Source of the DNA: Patiria miniata
Lineage: Eukaryota > Echinodermata > Asteroidea > Valvatida > Asterinidae
Assembly: GCF_015706575.1 (NCBI RefSeq)
Contig: NW_024037069.1
Location: 31,827,315 to 31,891,314 of the forward strand
Length of the DNA: 64,000 nt
Direction of reading: 5' to 3'
Of the stretch, positions 23,601-38,600 are shown piece after piece (position 1 is the first letter of the stretch; each line of letters starts with the position of its first letter). Under the pieces are notes generated by a model. That model had not been told where the DNA came from, searched no databases, and was given only the letters and a program-made list of their open reading frames with translations. The translations under genes were made by a program, and so were the position numbers.

Positions 23601-26600
23601 ATTGATGTAGTCTGAGTGTGGGTTATCCTCAAGACACTCCAAGACCACGCGAGAATGGTCATCTGCCGAGACAATGTATTGCCGATATTTAGTCTATGTA
23701 AATCTGTGTTGAACCCCTCCAAGGACAAATGTGTGTGAAAATCATATCAAATTCTTGCTTACAAAAATTGAGGTTTCAGGAATTTTAAGGGAAGGAATAG
23801 TAGGGTATTCTTGGGCAAGCATAATACTAGCGACATTCGTAATTATGGCCTCCACTTTTACTCCCTTGCTTACTTTTGACACCATTCCTATTACAACTTG
23901 CGGGACATTTACTGAATGAAGAGTAGAGGGTATTTCTTGCAGGATGCAATAAGCTGTTAGCGTCAATGTTCAAAATGTGAACGGTGTACATTTTTTTACC
24001 AACAAAACATTATAAAAGTAAAAGGTGATAGAGGATGAATAATTAGACTTACAGGCCAGGATGTTATTGTATCTGTTGTTCTTCTTGTTGTGATCCTGTT
24101 TGGCCACATTCCAAGGGTGGATTGGTTCACCAGGAATCGACTGTAAGAAAGAGGAGATAATCACAAAATCGCAGTTACGAAGACACAGATCTCAAAACAT
24201 AAAGAACATAATGGAGACAGGAGCAAACGTTTTGGTTCTTCTCTGTCCATGTCTTTCACTGGCTCCTTAGGTCAGACCAAAATAACATTACATCGTGGTA
24301 AGAGAAGTCAGAAGACTCACTTCATAGTCTTGTTGGAATCCATTGATCTTCCCGGCTGTTCTACTCTTGATGTATTCAGCCAGGTGAGCCATGGCAACTG
24401 GGCCGGCTTGGGGGAAACTCGGGGATGCCTTTGCCGAAGCCTTCAGCTTGGGCTTGGAGGCAGGATTGACGTACGGCTTGGGCTTCACGGGAGCCTTAGT
24501 GGATGTGGATGGACCAGATGCTGATGCTGAATCAGTGGATGGTCCTGCTTTTGGCAACACATCAACAGCTACTTGATCGGTTGACTTTGGTGGATTAGTA
24601 GATGACACCACTGGTTCATGACCCTTTGTAGCGTATGGCTTGTAACCAGACGTAGATGGCAGATTCTTCAGCTCAACTGAAATAATAAATGCCAGTTTCG
24701 TTTTCCGACCAAACATTCTCAAATTTCTGAATTGCCACTTTCAAAAATGTTTTATTAACAGCTGTACAAAATTCATCATAGTTTGAATAGTCTTGCTTGC
24801 TTCATCTCAGCAGATGGATTGCAATAAGACCTTTCTTATTAACAGAAGTTTCTTTTTAATTAGTATACGTGTACATGCCCAAGTAATAGACAACCATACC
24901 TCCACCTTGGTCTCCTTTCCCATAAATATCCTGGACACCATCGCCAGTGCTGTCCTTGCTCAGTGCATTGGTCCTCTGCTTTCGTCGTTTCCTTTGATAG
25001 AAAATACCAGAAACTCGTTTGATATATTCTTAAAAAGATCAGATTGTATTTCATTGTAAGTGCCTTGATTACGGTAACTTACTTGACTACGACAACTATC
25101 AGGAGAGCAAGAACCGCAACTACCAAGATAAAGACGACCACGCCCAAAACTGAGCCCGCAGGACTACTCCCAGGCGGAGTAGGCGGAGCAGCAGCATCTT
25201 AAGAAAGACAAAATAAAACCAACTCGATTATTACATACACACAGTAATATGATGGGCCTGCGAAATAAGATTGCACCATTTCCAAATAGGTAAACAGCTT
25301 TGTTATGACGCATACAGGCTTCATGAATATAGTTTCCACACATTTTTGTTCTTTCAAATAGATTTTCAACAAATGCAATATCTATGAGATTGACGAAGTA
25401 CTACATTTTCTTCGATTTACATTTCAAGAGCATAATTTGTTTATTCAACTTCGAAATATACCGCTGTCGTGATAGTTGATTAATAAATACCTTGGAGAGT
25501 TGATGGTTTCTGATTGGTCGAGGCTCGATCACGTGGCCGGGCATTAACGGTGATAATGGACCGGCTTCAAAGATCAAGCGAATAAATGGCCCCTGAACCA
25601 GCATTGATCAAGCCCCGTTCAGCCCCATGCAAGCCAATGATTGGTCAAAATATAGTAACAGTCCTGCAGTAGCTTTTAACAATTGAGCACTGCACATGCG
25701 CTCAACCCCCATCGCGTGAGACTGACGCGCGTGTACGCAACACAGTTGCTAGGGATGCGTGCGTGCGCGCGCGTAAGGAAGTTTTGAAACGACATCGTAC
25801 AGCAGTGCAGTATATACTGAGGATGTTTACGACGAAAGCGTAGATCTACGATTTATTTTCTTTGAAACACTTCACCCACCGACATATTTACCTTTCCTAA
25901 ACCAAGCATCTTTGTAATTCGGGACACAAGGAATGTGTAAACGAGATTTCAGCTTCCTCCATCAGGTAAAGATATGAAAACATTGTTGTAATTTGTTTCG
26001 CTACGGCAGCAGTTTCTGTTGAGTTTACGTCGTTATAGCTGTTAAGCTAAAATATGGCCCATGAACATGAACACCAAAAAGTCTGGAAATATTGCCGGAA
26101 AAAAGTCACAAAATTGGAGCATTTTAACTGCTTATTTCGTTATAAAGGTATTTATTAATGGGTATAACAGTGTGAGGAGCCGGTCTTCACTGCGTGATAA
26201 TGACCAGGTGTGGGGGTGACCGCTGTTAATGGACCTCGACTTCGTCTCGGTACATTAACAGCGGTCACCCCCACACCCGGTCATTATCACGCAGTGAAGA
26301 CCGGCTCCTCACACTGTTATTCCCTTAATAAGCATTCAAGTTACCAGCGAAATAGGAATAGCATAGTTGCTGATTACTGTATGAGTATTTTATAATTGTA
26401 CCTTTGGGAATCTCAAAATCATCTTCCCTCCAGGGTCCCGGCCCTACATGCGTAGACGCCCACAGCCTAAAGGAGTAGGACGCCCCCTGTGACAGACCAT
26501 CGACTTCAACAGACTCTGCCGTGGTGTCGGCTGTTTGTATCATGGACCCCGATGCGTCACGCAGCTCGTACGTGTAGCCTGTGATGTTACCGCCTCGTTT

Positions 26601-29600
26601 GCCGCAGGGAATGGGATGCCATGACACTCGAACGTTCTGACTGGATGGGAGCATGTTGTTGAGTACCGGAGCAGCCAATGGTACTGTAAAAAAAAAAAGG
26701 ATTTAAATAATGTTTAAGTGCTGTACTATTGAGTAAAAAGTAATGCATCAGGCCAAAAAAAAAATATGTCGGTCTCTGGTCAGCGCGCGCGTCTATTTTA
26801 ATCATGCGCGTCGATCTTTTTTTTTTCTCCAAAATGTTCCGCGGTAGCTCCAACAGCGCCTTCTATTTCCGCACCTCCTCAATTTTTTTTTACCAAAGAG
26901 CACCAAGGAATGGGAAATTGCACCAAGGCAAATGATTGAAAGCACCAAGGCAAATTATGGAGGACACCAATGTACATGAGGACACCAACAAAGCAAAATA
27001 GCACCCACCTTGTCTGTACAATCCAAGCTTGAAGAAAAAAAAAAGCAAAAAAAAAAAAAAAAGCCGCGTGGCCGCGTCAATTCCGGATCTTTGGTCCGAC
27101 CAGAGACCGAATATTTTTTTTTTTTGGCCTTACATTGGAAAAAAGTTGTGTGATCATGCACAGGTATTATATGCATATAATCAGCTTATAATTTTACATT
27201 GTCCAACAAAAGATATATAGCCTACTAATTGCTACCCATTCATAAGTAGGCCTACGTGTGCCCTGATTTGTTCTGTAGACAGAAAGCTAGGCATCGTCCG
27301 AAGCGCGTATCCAGATCTATTTTCTAGGCCGTCTTTTGTACACGCACGTCGGACACGTTGGTCAGAACACCATGGTCAGAACACCATGGGGCGGTGCTTA
27401 CTGGATCGATCCATTTAGAACGTGAGGCAAAGCCTGTAACGTGCAATCTCGTCTTAACTTTTTAGTGGCAACTTAATTTCTCAGTTATAAGTAGATTGGA
27501 ACATGCTAAATGATAATTGTACAATGTGCACACCACATCGTTTGCACACATTAGAAATAAAGAGGAATGTTTCCCTAATGTAACTATACCACATGGGGGC
27601 GATCGCGATGCATCCCTGCCATTGCGTATCAGTCTCGCCTCCATGGGCGCGTGCGCGTTCCTCCATTAACCCCTGGCCGTGGGGAATAAACAGCGACGCT
27701 GACTGGCTATTCAGAGCGTACTGCGCGCCCCATATATCCGCTCACGTACGATTTTTTTCAAGACTGCGCGATGCCTTTTCGATTTGGATTTTGGAAGCCC
27801 AGTTTTACGCCCCCCAAAAACATGTATTCTGGGTAAAGAAATGGAGAAAAAACATTGGTTTGTCACCTTTTTACTTGAAACTGAATGGCTGCCGATTTAC
27901 TTGTGATTGATTTGTGTTGTAAAGGGACGACAGAGGTACGTACATCCATATAACGCCACGTCGAAATCTCATCAGTGCTCATGTTTAAATGGATGGATTC
28001 TACAAAAAAAACCTTTAAACACCATGTCGCGCTTTAAATAATGACTTATAATATTAATGCCGACTTCCTATTTTATCTGTTGTGTCAAATTTGAAAGCAT
28101 TTGAAACATAAAAGTTATGGCAAAAATACTATTTTTGAAAAAAAATGGGAAAATTAATGAAAAAAAAAAAATCGTCATAAGGTCAATGTGCAATTTGGGC
28201 CAATGTGAACAACCAGATTCAGATTCAGCACTATCGAATTAGTAAAGTTGACCTTAGTGCAAGTTGACACCAAAAAGTTCAGACGAATCTCAACTTCTAG
28301 ACCTGATACAGATTTGGGCCCATGGCCTAATTACAACTTCTTGGAAAAATGCTGACCATAGTCGTAGCCGTAGATGTGGACGCCCGATTCAGACAAGGCC
28401 GAAATATCAGGATGGGTATAAAAGCGCCCTCTCCTGTTTTGGTGCACTTACCTCCCTCGTCAGTCGTAACTGTCTTGTTCTTCATGTATTTCGCGCCAGC
28501 ATTGTTTGCTGGTACGACTTGCACACTGTACGTAGAGTAAGCATGCATTGATGTAATATCCTTGTCACTGCCATTTTGAACTGTCGCACTTGTCAGCGCT
28601 GGATCGATCTGTGGTTGGCACTGCTCCAAGTTGAGAAGTTGGTAACTCACGCGGTACGAGGTCACAGGGCACGGGTTGTCCTCGTTACCAGCAGTTGTCC
28701 AAGAGGCCTTGATTTCATTTACTGAGGCGTCCAGGTTGAGGTCTTGTATTTCATCTGCAACAAAAAATTGAAGGTTTAAAATACAGTGATTTCACCGCGT
28801 TGAATTAATCTTCTTTTAGGAAAACACAATTAAAAACACTTTCATAAAATGAATTGATTTGTCGTTTTCTATCTTACCGAATTATGAGCATTTTTTTGGG
28901 AGAGTAATGACTAAAAAAAAAATTGTCTTCCAAGAAAACAATTGTCGGTGAAACTGGTTAATCTATCTATTGATTACACAGAGTGAATAAACGTAGATTG
29001 ATCAACAAACACGCTGTGCGTAAAGTAAAAAAAAATACATGCATATAATTATATGATAGTTTAGACATGTATAATACAACCATAATTTAAAACGTCTTTT
29101 AACACCTCTCGTTAAGACTTTTTTTCAGAGATAGCTCACCTATTACAACTGTGTCTTGGTAGGACTCATTAGTCCAAGGTCCCTTTCTTTCACCATTGAA
29201 TGCGCGGACTCTGAATGCGTACGATGTACAAGGTGATAAGTCGCGAAATGTGACGGACGTTGCAGTAGTGTCTTCTTTTTCTATTGCAGTTGCGTTGCCT
29301 CTCTTCATCAACTTGTACCGGTACTTCGTAATATTACCTCCTCTACCGCCACAAGGAACTTGGGACCAGGTGAAAGTAATATTGTCAGACGATGCGGTGC
29401 TCTCGCCAAGTATCGGAGTTCCCGTTGGTTCTTGGGGAAAAGAAGTTAATTTTAAAATTTGTGGTAAAATACTATGCACATTTATATAAGGTACAAATGG
29501 TCTTAATAAAAACATTGACTTATGTGGTGTGGTTATAAGGAGATGTGTCATTCCGTTTTAATTCGGGCGTTTCAAAATGCAGTGCGCCACCAAGAATTTG

Positions 29601-32600
29601 CCACGGAGAGTTCATTTGTCCAAGTGCATTGTGGGTGATGGTCGACAAATTTGCAGCGCGGGACATTTGAAATCGTTAGTTTTTCCGGTCAGTGGTTTCG
29701 TAAGCGTATGATTCGAGGATCTGTTGGCCCATTTCTTTTCTTGTTATGGTGTTTTTTTTGTAAGGCGGCAGAACGTACGCTATGCCCCAATCTATGACAT
29801 ATTAGCTCAAGTTGTCTACCAACACTCATTCAAATGGGCCATGTTTTGTCGACCGTAAACTTGAAAAATGGACTCTCCGTGGCAAACTCATGCTGGCGCA
29901 CTACATTGTGAATCGCCCGAATTGAAGAAAATGTATGGTTCTTGGGCAGTCGATTCAAATCATATTTTAAGGAAGATTGTTCTCGAAATTTTAAAATATT
30001 ATAGGCATATATATTTCATTGTGGTGTAAAAAGTTGAATGCTTATTGTGAAATTAAAAAACAAATTGCACATACTCTTTTCTCCAGTTTGAACTGTTTGA
30101 TACAGCATCGGACCGTACTCAGCCTCGTTTCGTGGTGTCACCGTCACATTGTACGACGAGTACGCATGAAGTCCATTGATCGTGATGTTGGTCACAGTCA
30201 CGTTCGTCGCGCTAACATCGTGATCCGGCGCCTCTTGGCACTGCTCCAAGTTGATGAGTTCATAGGTCACGTGGTAGTCAGTTGCATGGCAATCGTTGTT
30301 TGTATTTGACGAGGCATTCCATTGTACGCCCAGTCGATCATGGCCAAGAGGTGTGATTGTTAGTCCTTCAACTGCGTCTGGAACTGCCAGAAATCAAGTT
30401 AATAACTATAAAGGAAGCTCAATAAACACAAGGAGCGCAGCATATCTTTTAAATTCTTCATAACGATTTTGTTTAACTTCGTCAACTTCATTTCATGCAT
30501 TCGATACTGCGAAGTGTAGGCCAAAACGTATATGAAAATTTGTAGAAGCGTTATTAATAATTATTACGCTGCTTTTTATTGCCGCAGCCTATACTTATCA
30601 TTACATAGGCCTAATTCTTAAAATATACATGTATGTCACTACCGGATGAAGGTACATATTTCCTCCCTTTGTTCGTATGGACAAGCAAAACCCTTCATCC
30701 CATTTATGCCACTTTATAACGCACACAATGCAAAAACTGTAGTGTAAATTTCACACCATTCGGTATCTATATAGGACAACATTAGTAAAATTTAACACCA
30801 GATAATCCTATATACATGTAGATACCAATGGTGTCAATTTAACACTCCAGTTTTTACAGTGCACTATTGACGTACCTATCATTTGTGTGCCTGCTTGCGT
30901 CTCGTGCGTCCATGGTCCGAATTCTTTTCGTAGTAAACTGTAGGCGCTGACCTTGAACCAATATGACGTACACGCAGATAATGGATAGAATGTTACGGAA
31001 TCAGCACTGATGTTTCTGCTTCTGATAGTTTCCTTATTCCCGTCCTTTCTGAGCTGATACCCGTATCCTCTGAGCGGCTCGCCTCTCCTTCCACATGGGA
31101 CGGGATCCCATGCAAATGAGATGCTGTCAGGCGTTGCGACAATAGTAATATTAACAGGTGTTGCTGTTGTTGCTAATTGGAGAAAAAAACACATTATGAT
31201 CACTTTTACCTTTGTATTTAGAAACTTTAGGAAATATGGTATATTATGTTTATAAAACACAATACCTGTCCATCGAGTTCGCTTTTGTTTGGAGAGTGGC
31301 TGGCCTAACCCTGCTTCATTTCTTGGTGTGACAGTCACGTTGTATTTAGAGTACGCCTTTAATCCTTGTAAACTGATTGCAGTCGTAGACGTGTTTCTAG
31401 TCTGGATGTTTCCCTGCATCTCCTGACACTGCTCTAGGTTGATGAGTTCATATGTCACAAGGTATTCAGTTGCGGGGCAAGAGGTGTCACGGTTTGTCGA
31501 GGCTTTCCAATTAACATTTAGTTGCTCATGACGAACGGCTTTGATAGACAATTCTCCAACAGCATCTGGAACTGGGGACGAAAACAAGATTATATATCCA
31601 TTCTTCAAGGAGCAAGGATGGGACAGTAACGCTCTACCACTTAATGCTGAGCTCAGCTCAGAATGAGTTGAAGACTACCAAAAAAGTTCATAGATCACAT
31701 ACGTCTGTAATAAAAAAAAACATACAGGATGTTATGCTGACTAGTAACGTGATGATGCTGTCTAGTGACAGTGTCACCACTTTTCCCTCAAAATGTCTTC
31801 TTCATCAACCACACATTTGTTTAAACTGCTAAGGCTGTAGAAAGACAGATACATACCAATAGTGTCTGTTCTTTGGTGCTCTACCATAGGTGGACCTCTT
31901 CCGGCTTTGGTATGAGGCCACACTCGTAGGGTGTAGAGAGAACACGGCGACAAGCCATCAAATGTCACAAACTCGGTTGTGACATTCTTACTGCCAATCA
32001 CTCTTCCTGATGACGTCAGACGTGTTTCATACGACGTTATGTTGCCACGTGTACTGCCACAAGGGATGGAGTTCCAGTTGAACATGATGCTGTCGGAGGC
32101 TGGATCACTCGAGTGGACTTCCGGAGCAACTAACGGAACTGAGTGAGAAATCGCCAAATTGTATGTGTAATGATTAATTATGATATACATTTTATAAATT
32201 TGCTCATCCTGCCATTCATCATAGGATGACTTTTCATTCTTCAAGTAATGACCCAATAGACAATTATAATGATTATTTTCATTCAAATCAGCGTAACCAA
32301 AGCGAGGCTTGAAGGGAAAATAGCCTGGTTCTTGTGTGCACCAAAAACAAAATTCATTCAGTACTGTTATTGGATACAGGGAACATGACTGAAATGGTGG
32401 CAGCATAATGAAGGTCTATTATAGGCTCTGAGATATTCAGCTTCGTATTCAGGAGAAAACAGTTTATTTATACAACTTCTCTTTCCCATCATATTGCTTT
32501 GAAACAATCATCAACTGCGGTTCAAGTTCAAAGTCATAAGGTATCAGCCTGAAACACAATACACAAGAGTGTCAACAAGAAAACGTCTTGCTTGTAGTGC

Positions 32601-35600
32601 ATACCTGTTTCGCGAGTTCTCCCGACGCGTGAAACCTTTGTGCCATTTCCAGCCGAGTTTCTCGATGTTACATTTAACCTGTACGTCGAGTATGGTTCCA
32701 GTCCGCTCAGTGTGATGCTTGTTTGTATAGTACTAATGATTCCGTGGGGTTGACGATCCACCATACATTGGTCACGACTGAGGAGTTCATACGTCACGAG
32801 ATAGTCCTCTGATCGACAAGGATTTTCCGGACTTGTACTGGCTCTCCATGATACAAGCAACTTATCAATAGAGGTACCTGCCACAGCGAGTTCACTGACA
32901 GGAAGTGGCTCTGTGAAAAATAGTCAAAAGTTCGAAGTTAACAAGGAAGTCTGATGCGGAGCAGGAATTGTCACGGTTTGTCGAGGCTTTCCATTGAATA
33001 TTTAGCTGGTCGTGACCAGAGACTGTGAAAGACAATTCCTCAACAGCATCTGGAACTGGGGGGAAAATATTTGTTATCCAGTCTTCAATTAGTAAGGATG
33101 GACCACATGGCACAGTAACGCTCTACTACTTAATCCTGAGCTCAGTCAGTAATGAGTTGAAGACTACCTAAACATTTTGCTAGGGCACATAACGTCTGTA
33201 TGCTTGTTTTTGTTTTGTTTTCTTTTGGTTATTTATATATTTTGTTTGTTTGTTGGGTGGGGGTGTTTGCTCGTTTGTTTGTTGTGCTGTTTGGTTGTTT
33301 GCTTGTTTTTTGTTTTGTTTTGTATTTATGTTTGGGGGTGCTGGGGTGTTGGGGTGTTTGTTTGTTTGTTTGTTTTGTTTTGTTTTTGTTTTTGTTTAAT
33401 GCTGTTTAGTGGCTGATTTTCGCCACTGCTAAATTTGCCATTTGTTGGATATTTATGTCCTCAGTATTTCATTTAATCCATCAGTTTTTTCATTTTAATT
33501 CTTTTGTTGGCATCCATGTATGTTATCTCCCCCCCTTTTTTTTTTTTAGCTTTTTGTTCCATGCTTTTAAGTGGTTAATTTTGCCCCTGCCAAACTTGCC
33601 CTAAATTTGTTAGTTTTGTATTTTTATGTTTTTATGAACGTGTGTTGTTTTTATTAACTATTGCTCTGTTCACAGATTTCATAATATTTATTCCGTGTTC
33701 CCTTTTAGGATTGGATTGATAGGCTTTCGAGTCATAGTGTTTAAGTTCACTTTTATTAATCCTGGCCATCTTAATTTGGGTTTTGTTCTGTTCTTGTTTT
33801 GTCTTATTCTGTACCAACCTTGCCTTTTATCATTGCTGCCTTTATTCATACATGTAGCTCCTTGCTTTTGTTTACACTTATTTGTATTGTTTCATGACTT
33901 CTTATACTTGTAATCTTGTCTCCTCTGGAGTTACATTGTCATATTCTCTGTATATGTTTGTTGCAAATCTTGGCCGAATAAATAATAATAATAATAATAA
34001 TAATTAAAAATATATCTACACAGGACGCCCTAAGGACATTATGAGTGACTGGCAACGTTATGATGCTGTCTAGTTACAGTGTCGATCACTACTTTTCCCT
34101 CATTACTAGCACAATCTCGTAAAAAGTGGTCCATGCAACCATTCTACACAAAACCACAAGCGCCTGGGGTTTTGTGCACGAACCTTATCAGTCGGCCGAT
34201 CACACTCGATTGACTTCAGCAAAACCGCAAGTCTCATCGTAAAGAATAAGTTAACCGGACCAACTTTCTCAAGAGTGTGTTCCTAATGCTCAAAATGCCT
34301 TCTTTCATGAGCCACATCTTTGTTTAAGCTGCATATGCTGTATAAAGAGAGATACCTACCAATAGTGTCCGTTCCTTGTTGCACTTCCACTGGTGGACCT
34401 CTTCCGGCTTTGGTACGAGGCCACACTCGTAGGGTGTAGAGAGAACACGGCGACAAGCCATGAAAAGTCACAGACTCGGTTGTGACAGTCTTAGTGTTAA
34501 TCTCTCTTCCTGGTGAGGTCAGACGTGTTTCATACGACGTGATGTTGCCACGTGTACTGCCACAAGGGATGGGGTACCAGTTGAACATGATGCTGTCGGG
34601 GGCTGGATCAATCGAGTGGACTTCCGGAGCGACTAACGGTACTGAGGGAAAAATCGTCAAATTGTAGGTGTTATGATTAATTATGATATGCTGCTGCTGT
34701 TTTGCCATAGTCCTCAAAGAACCGTCGGCATTCTCTTGTGTGCCTTTGCTCTTGCCACGGCCATTCCTCCATCCGTCCACTTCCTGATGTTATCGATCCA
34801 TCCTGTTTTCCTACGTCCTTGCCTGGCCTTCCCTTCTACTTCTCCTTCTACTGTCATCTGCACTAGGCTATCTGATCGGCGCTTCCAATGTCCATACATA
34901 GACAGCTTCCTCTTCCTTAACTGGGCAAGCAGACCTTCCTCTTCTGAAACTCCCACCCTTTGGCGGATCCATGGATTATGATATACATTTTATAAAATTG
35001 CTTATCCTGCCTTCATCATATAATGACTCTTAATTCTTCAAGTAATGACCCAATTATAGGCTCTTAGATGCTCAGCTTTGTGTTCAGAAGAAAACAGTTA
35101 ACTTCATTTGTTTTTAATCAAAGTGCAGTTTGATACAATTATGAACTGCGGTTCAAGTTCAAAGACATTGGCGTCAGCCTGAAACACAAAACGCATTCAA
35201 GGGTGCGAACCAGAGAACGTCTTGCTTGAAGTGCATACCTGTTTCGCGAGTTTTCCCGACGCGTGAAACTGTTGTGCCATTTCCAGCCGAGTTCCTCGAT
35301 GTTACATTTACCCTGTACGTCGAGTATGGTTCCAGTCCGCTCAGTGTGATGCTTGTTTGTATAGTACTATTGATTCCGTAGGGTTGACGATCCATCATAC
35401 ATTGGTCACGACTGAGGAGTTCATACGTCACGAGATAGTCCTCTGATCGACAAGGGTTTTCCGGACTTGTACTGGCTCTCCATGATACAAACAACTTATC
35501 AATATAGGTGCCTGCCACAGCGAGTTCACTGACAGGAAGTGGAACTACCGAAACAAAAGATAAAGATTATTTTGAAAAAGGGATCTATTTTACAGGGACA

Positions 35601-38600
35601 CTATTTTCGTTTTCAATAAAAATTTCTGATGTTTAGACTACCTTGCAATAATGCAAGACGTCACCTTGTCAAAATTAAATCTGTAAAATAATTATGGAGC
35701 AGGCACAAAATAGGCAAGTAAAACCTTCCATAATATGAATAAATGTAACTCTTGGATGGATATTTCAACGGTATTTCGGCAAAGTGGTTAATGTAGATAA
35801 TGTTTCAGGCACACGGCATGCCGATTGCAAAGTAACGAAACTGCGAAAGGAATTCTAAACCAATCGTGTCCTTACTACCCTTTTTAAGCGAAAATGTTAG
35901 AACTGAGAAAGGATTATAGGTAACTTACCTTTAGTTGCATTCATAAACCGGATTTTCTTGGTGTATGGTCCGATGCCTTTAGAAGTTTCAGCAGCAACTT
36001 TAAACGTGTGTGCGCAGGGTGACACCGGTATGCTGGCTATCTCCAGAGTGACCGAAGTGTCTTGTACTCGCACTACTTGCCCCTCTCGATTATTGTCTCT
36101 TCTTGATAACCTGTACGCGTAGTTTCTGATTTTCTGATTCCTTTCAGGACAAAGAACAGGATTCCATCGGAAAATCACGCTGCTCTGGCCATTTTGGGAA
36201 GAAAACGTTACATTCTGTGGCTTCTTTGTCGATCCTGTATAAGAGATTGATTATACTACTAAGCTTGTGTTATGTTTGTACAGTGACAATCAATCTGTAA
36301 TTTTAACTTTACTCGATATGCTGCTACATCATACTGAATGAAACAGATAATCATTCTGTACAGTACTCGAGTACCAATTAGAATTGGTCCAAGTGTATCT
36401 TTGAGGAAAGAGATAGTGGCTCTCTCAAGGCAAACATTATAACTTAAAAACATTTTTTTTCCGAATGAGACGACCAAACCAAGGTAGAAGAAGAAGCAAG
36501 TGACTTTTCATGACATTACAAAAGGCCAGATCTTACTGATTGAGCAGAAAGCATCGCGACCATGAACTCATAGCAAAAACAAATGTTAAGCCCAGCACCA
36601 CACCTGATCCTGGAAGAAAAATCGTTTTAGAGCAGTTTACCTGGAGGCGAAGTGCAGGTTTTGTCGCATGATGAGCTGCTTTCTCTTGATGGGAGACACT
36701 TTTCTATCAATGAGAACAAAATAAAAAAAATACGGTTCCTTAATTACCATTAACATGCAGTAATTATGTAAGTATCTTGAGTTCAGTTTGGCATTTACAT
36801 TTTAGGACATGGGAATTTTGAGTTTTGCGGTGAAAATGTGTAACATTACCACTGGCATTTCTTGGTCATACTGCAATGGGGAAAAAGTGCTTTGTAATCT
36901 GGAGTGATTCTCGCCGCTCCTTTTGATGTTCAAAACAATTCGAGAGCCGGCACCTAATCCATCTGACTTCGCTGTTGACTGGACCCCTCACATTCGCTAG
37001 TGACTTTTAAAGCTACTTTTAATTCGCCACACGTCCTATCCAACTTCCAAGGGCGATAATCTCCTCCACAAATGTTACTGGGACACGCAAAGCATTGTGG
37101 GTGGCTTTAACGTCTGCGATGGTCAATCCAGTTTACCACGTGCGCAACTGTTTTTCCTGGATAACTTTAGCTGAACGACATGTTTTAAACGACAGCTCGA
37201 AGAAAAAACAAGTGAGGTCACCAGTTCCCTAGCGCAGTCGCAGCCCTGAACTACGAGCGTATGGTGCTACGAGCGTATGCAAACATACATCGCTCGGTAA
37301 CAGTAAAATGCTAGCGTCATCCACACGCCAGGCGTGGTTCTAGAGCCAATATTTTTTTTTGGGGGGGGGCTAGCAAGGTGAATCCAGAATTTTTTTCAGG
37401 GAAGCGGGCTGAAATGTAGACCGGTTATTTTCTCCGGACACTTAGGCCTCTGAAAATCAATACGTGGGGGGGGGGGGGGAGGCTCGTGTCATATTTTCTA
37501 TGGGGAGCGTTCGCTAGTACCCCCCCTCCCTGCAAACAGGACGCTGGGAAGGGCTGACGAATCAACGCTCTGATTGGATAGATTTTGCGTGACCTGTGAC
37601 CGGCAAGGCGTCACGGGCACGACCCTGCAAGGTTTGAAACGGCCGTTAAGACTGAGTCATTCGTCACTCTTTTATTCTCAAACATAAATGCAGCGCCCTT
37701 TTTTTGGTTGAAAAGCATAATAATGTAGGAAAATCTGTAAAACTTATCTGTTTTGTAAATTTTCAAGTCCCGCCAGTTGCTCAGGCTCCGTTTTGAATTC
37801 ACGAAGGGTTGTGAAGGGTCCTTCGCAAGATTCTGTGAAGCTCATCTGCCCTTCCCAGCGCCCTGTTTGCAGGGCGGGGGTACGAGCGAATGGGGAGCGC
37901 GGATAAAATCCTACAATCGGGCACACTATATTAACTAAAAGTGTACAAATGCACCCTTCTCATTTTGGGGGAGACCGTTCCCATGTACGTCAAATTCTTA
38001 CATTTTGCTGGTGCTTTTTTATGGATTTTTTTTTGGGGGGGCGGCTAGACAAAATTTTTGGAGGGCTAAAGCCCCCCCGTAGAACCGCGCCTGCCACACG
38101 CCTTCGTCTGTTCTATAAAACGCCATCCTTTTTTTCGCATGTGGAGGCTGTAAACCTTCCAAAAACCGAAACGAAGGGTTGGCATAACTTGAAAAGTAAA
38201 CTTAACCTCCATTTTCGAAGAATTACCTTGACAGTTGATGCCCGTGAATCCAGGCGCGCAGTCCTGGTCCCCTTGACACTCGCCCGTAGATTTGTCGCAC
38301 GCGACCCCGTCCTTGCAGTGGCATGTCTGTGCACAGTCTGCTCCGTAAGTATTATCCCCACAAGCTAAACACAAAATTGAGAACAAATACCACTGAACGA
38401 AAGGATTCTTTCAAACTCGAGACGCCATATCAGTGTATTGTAAACTGAGTTATCCTGGCTAGTCCTACTTGCAGTCTCCCATTTTATTGCCAAGGTTGTG
38501 TTTGCCTCGTCTTGTATACAGCTAAGTTTCCCAACCAATTTGGCTACCTTTGTGAATTACTAATAGTTAAAGGAGTATCCATTTTTGTCTTTGATTTGTG

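Noticed and set aside
33177..33416. Cys/Phe/Val-rich hydrophobic frame resembling a membrane protein
   Set aside because: Comes from TTTG repeats in a probable LINE remnant; two frames are open at once.
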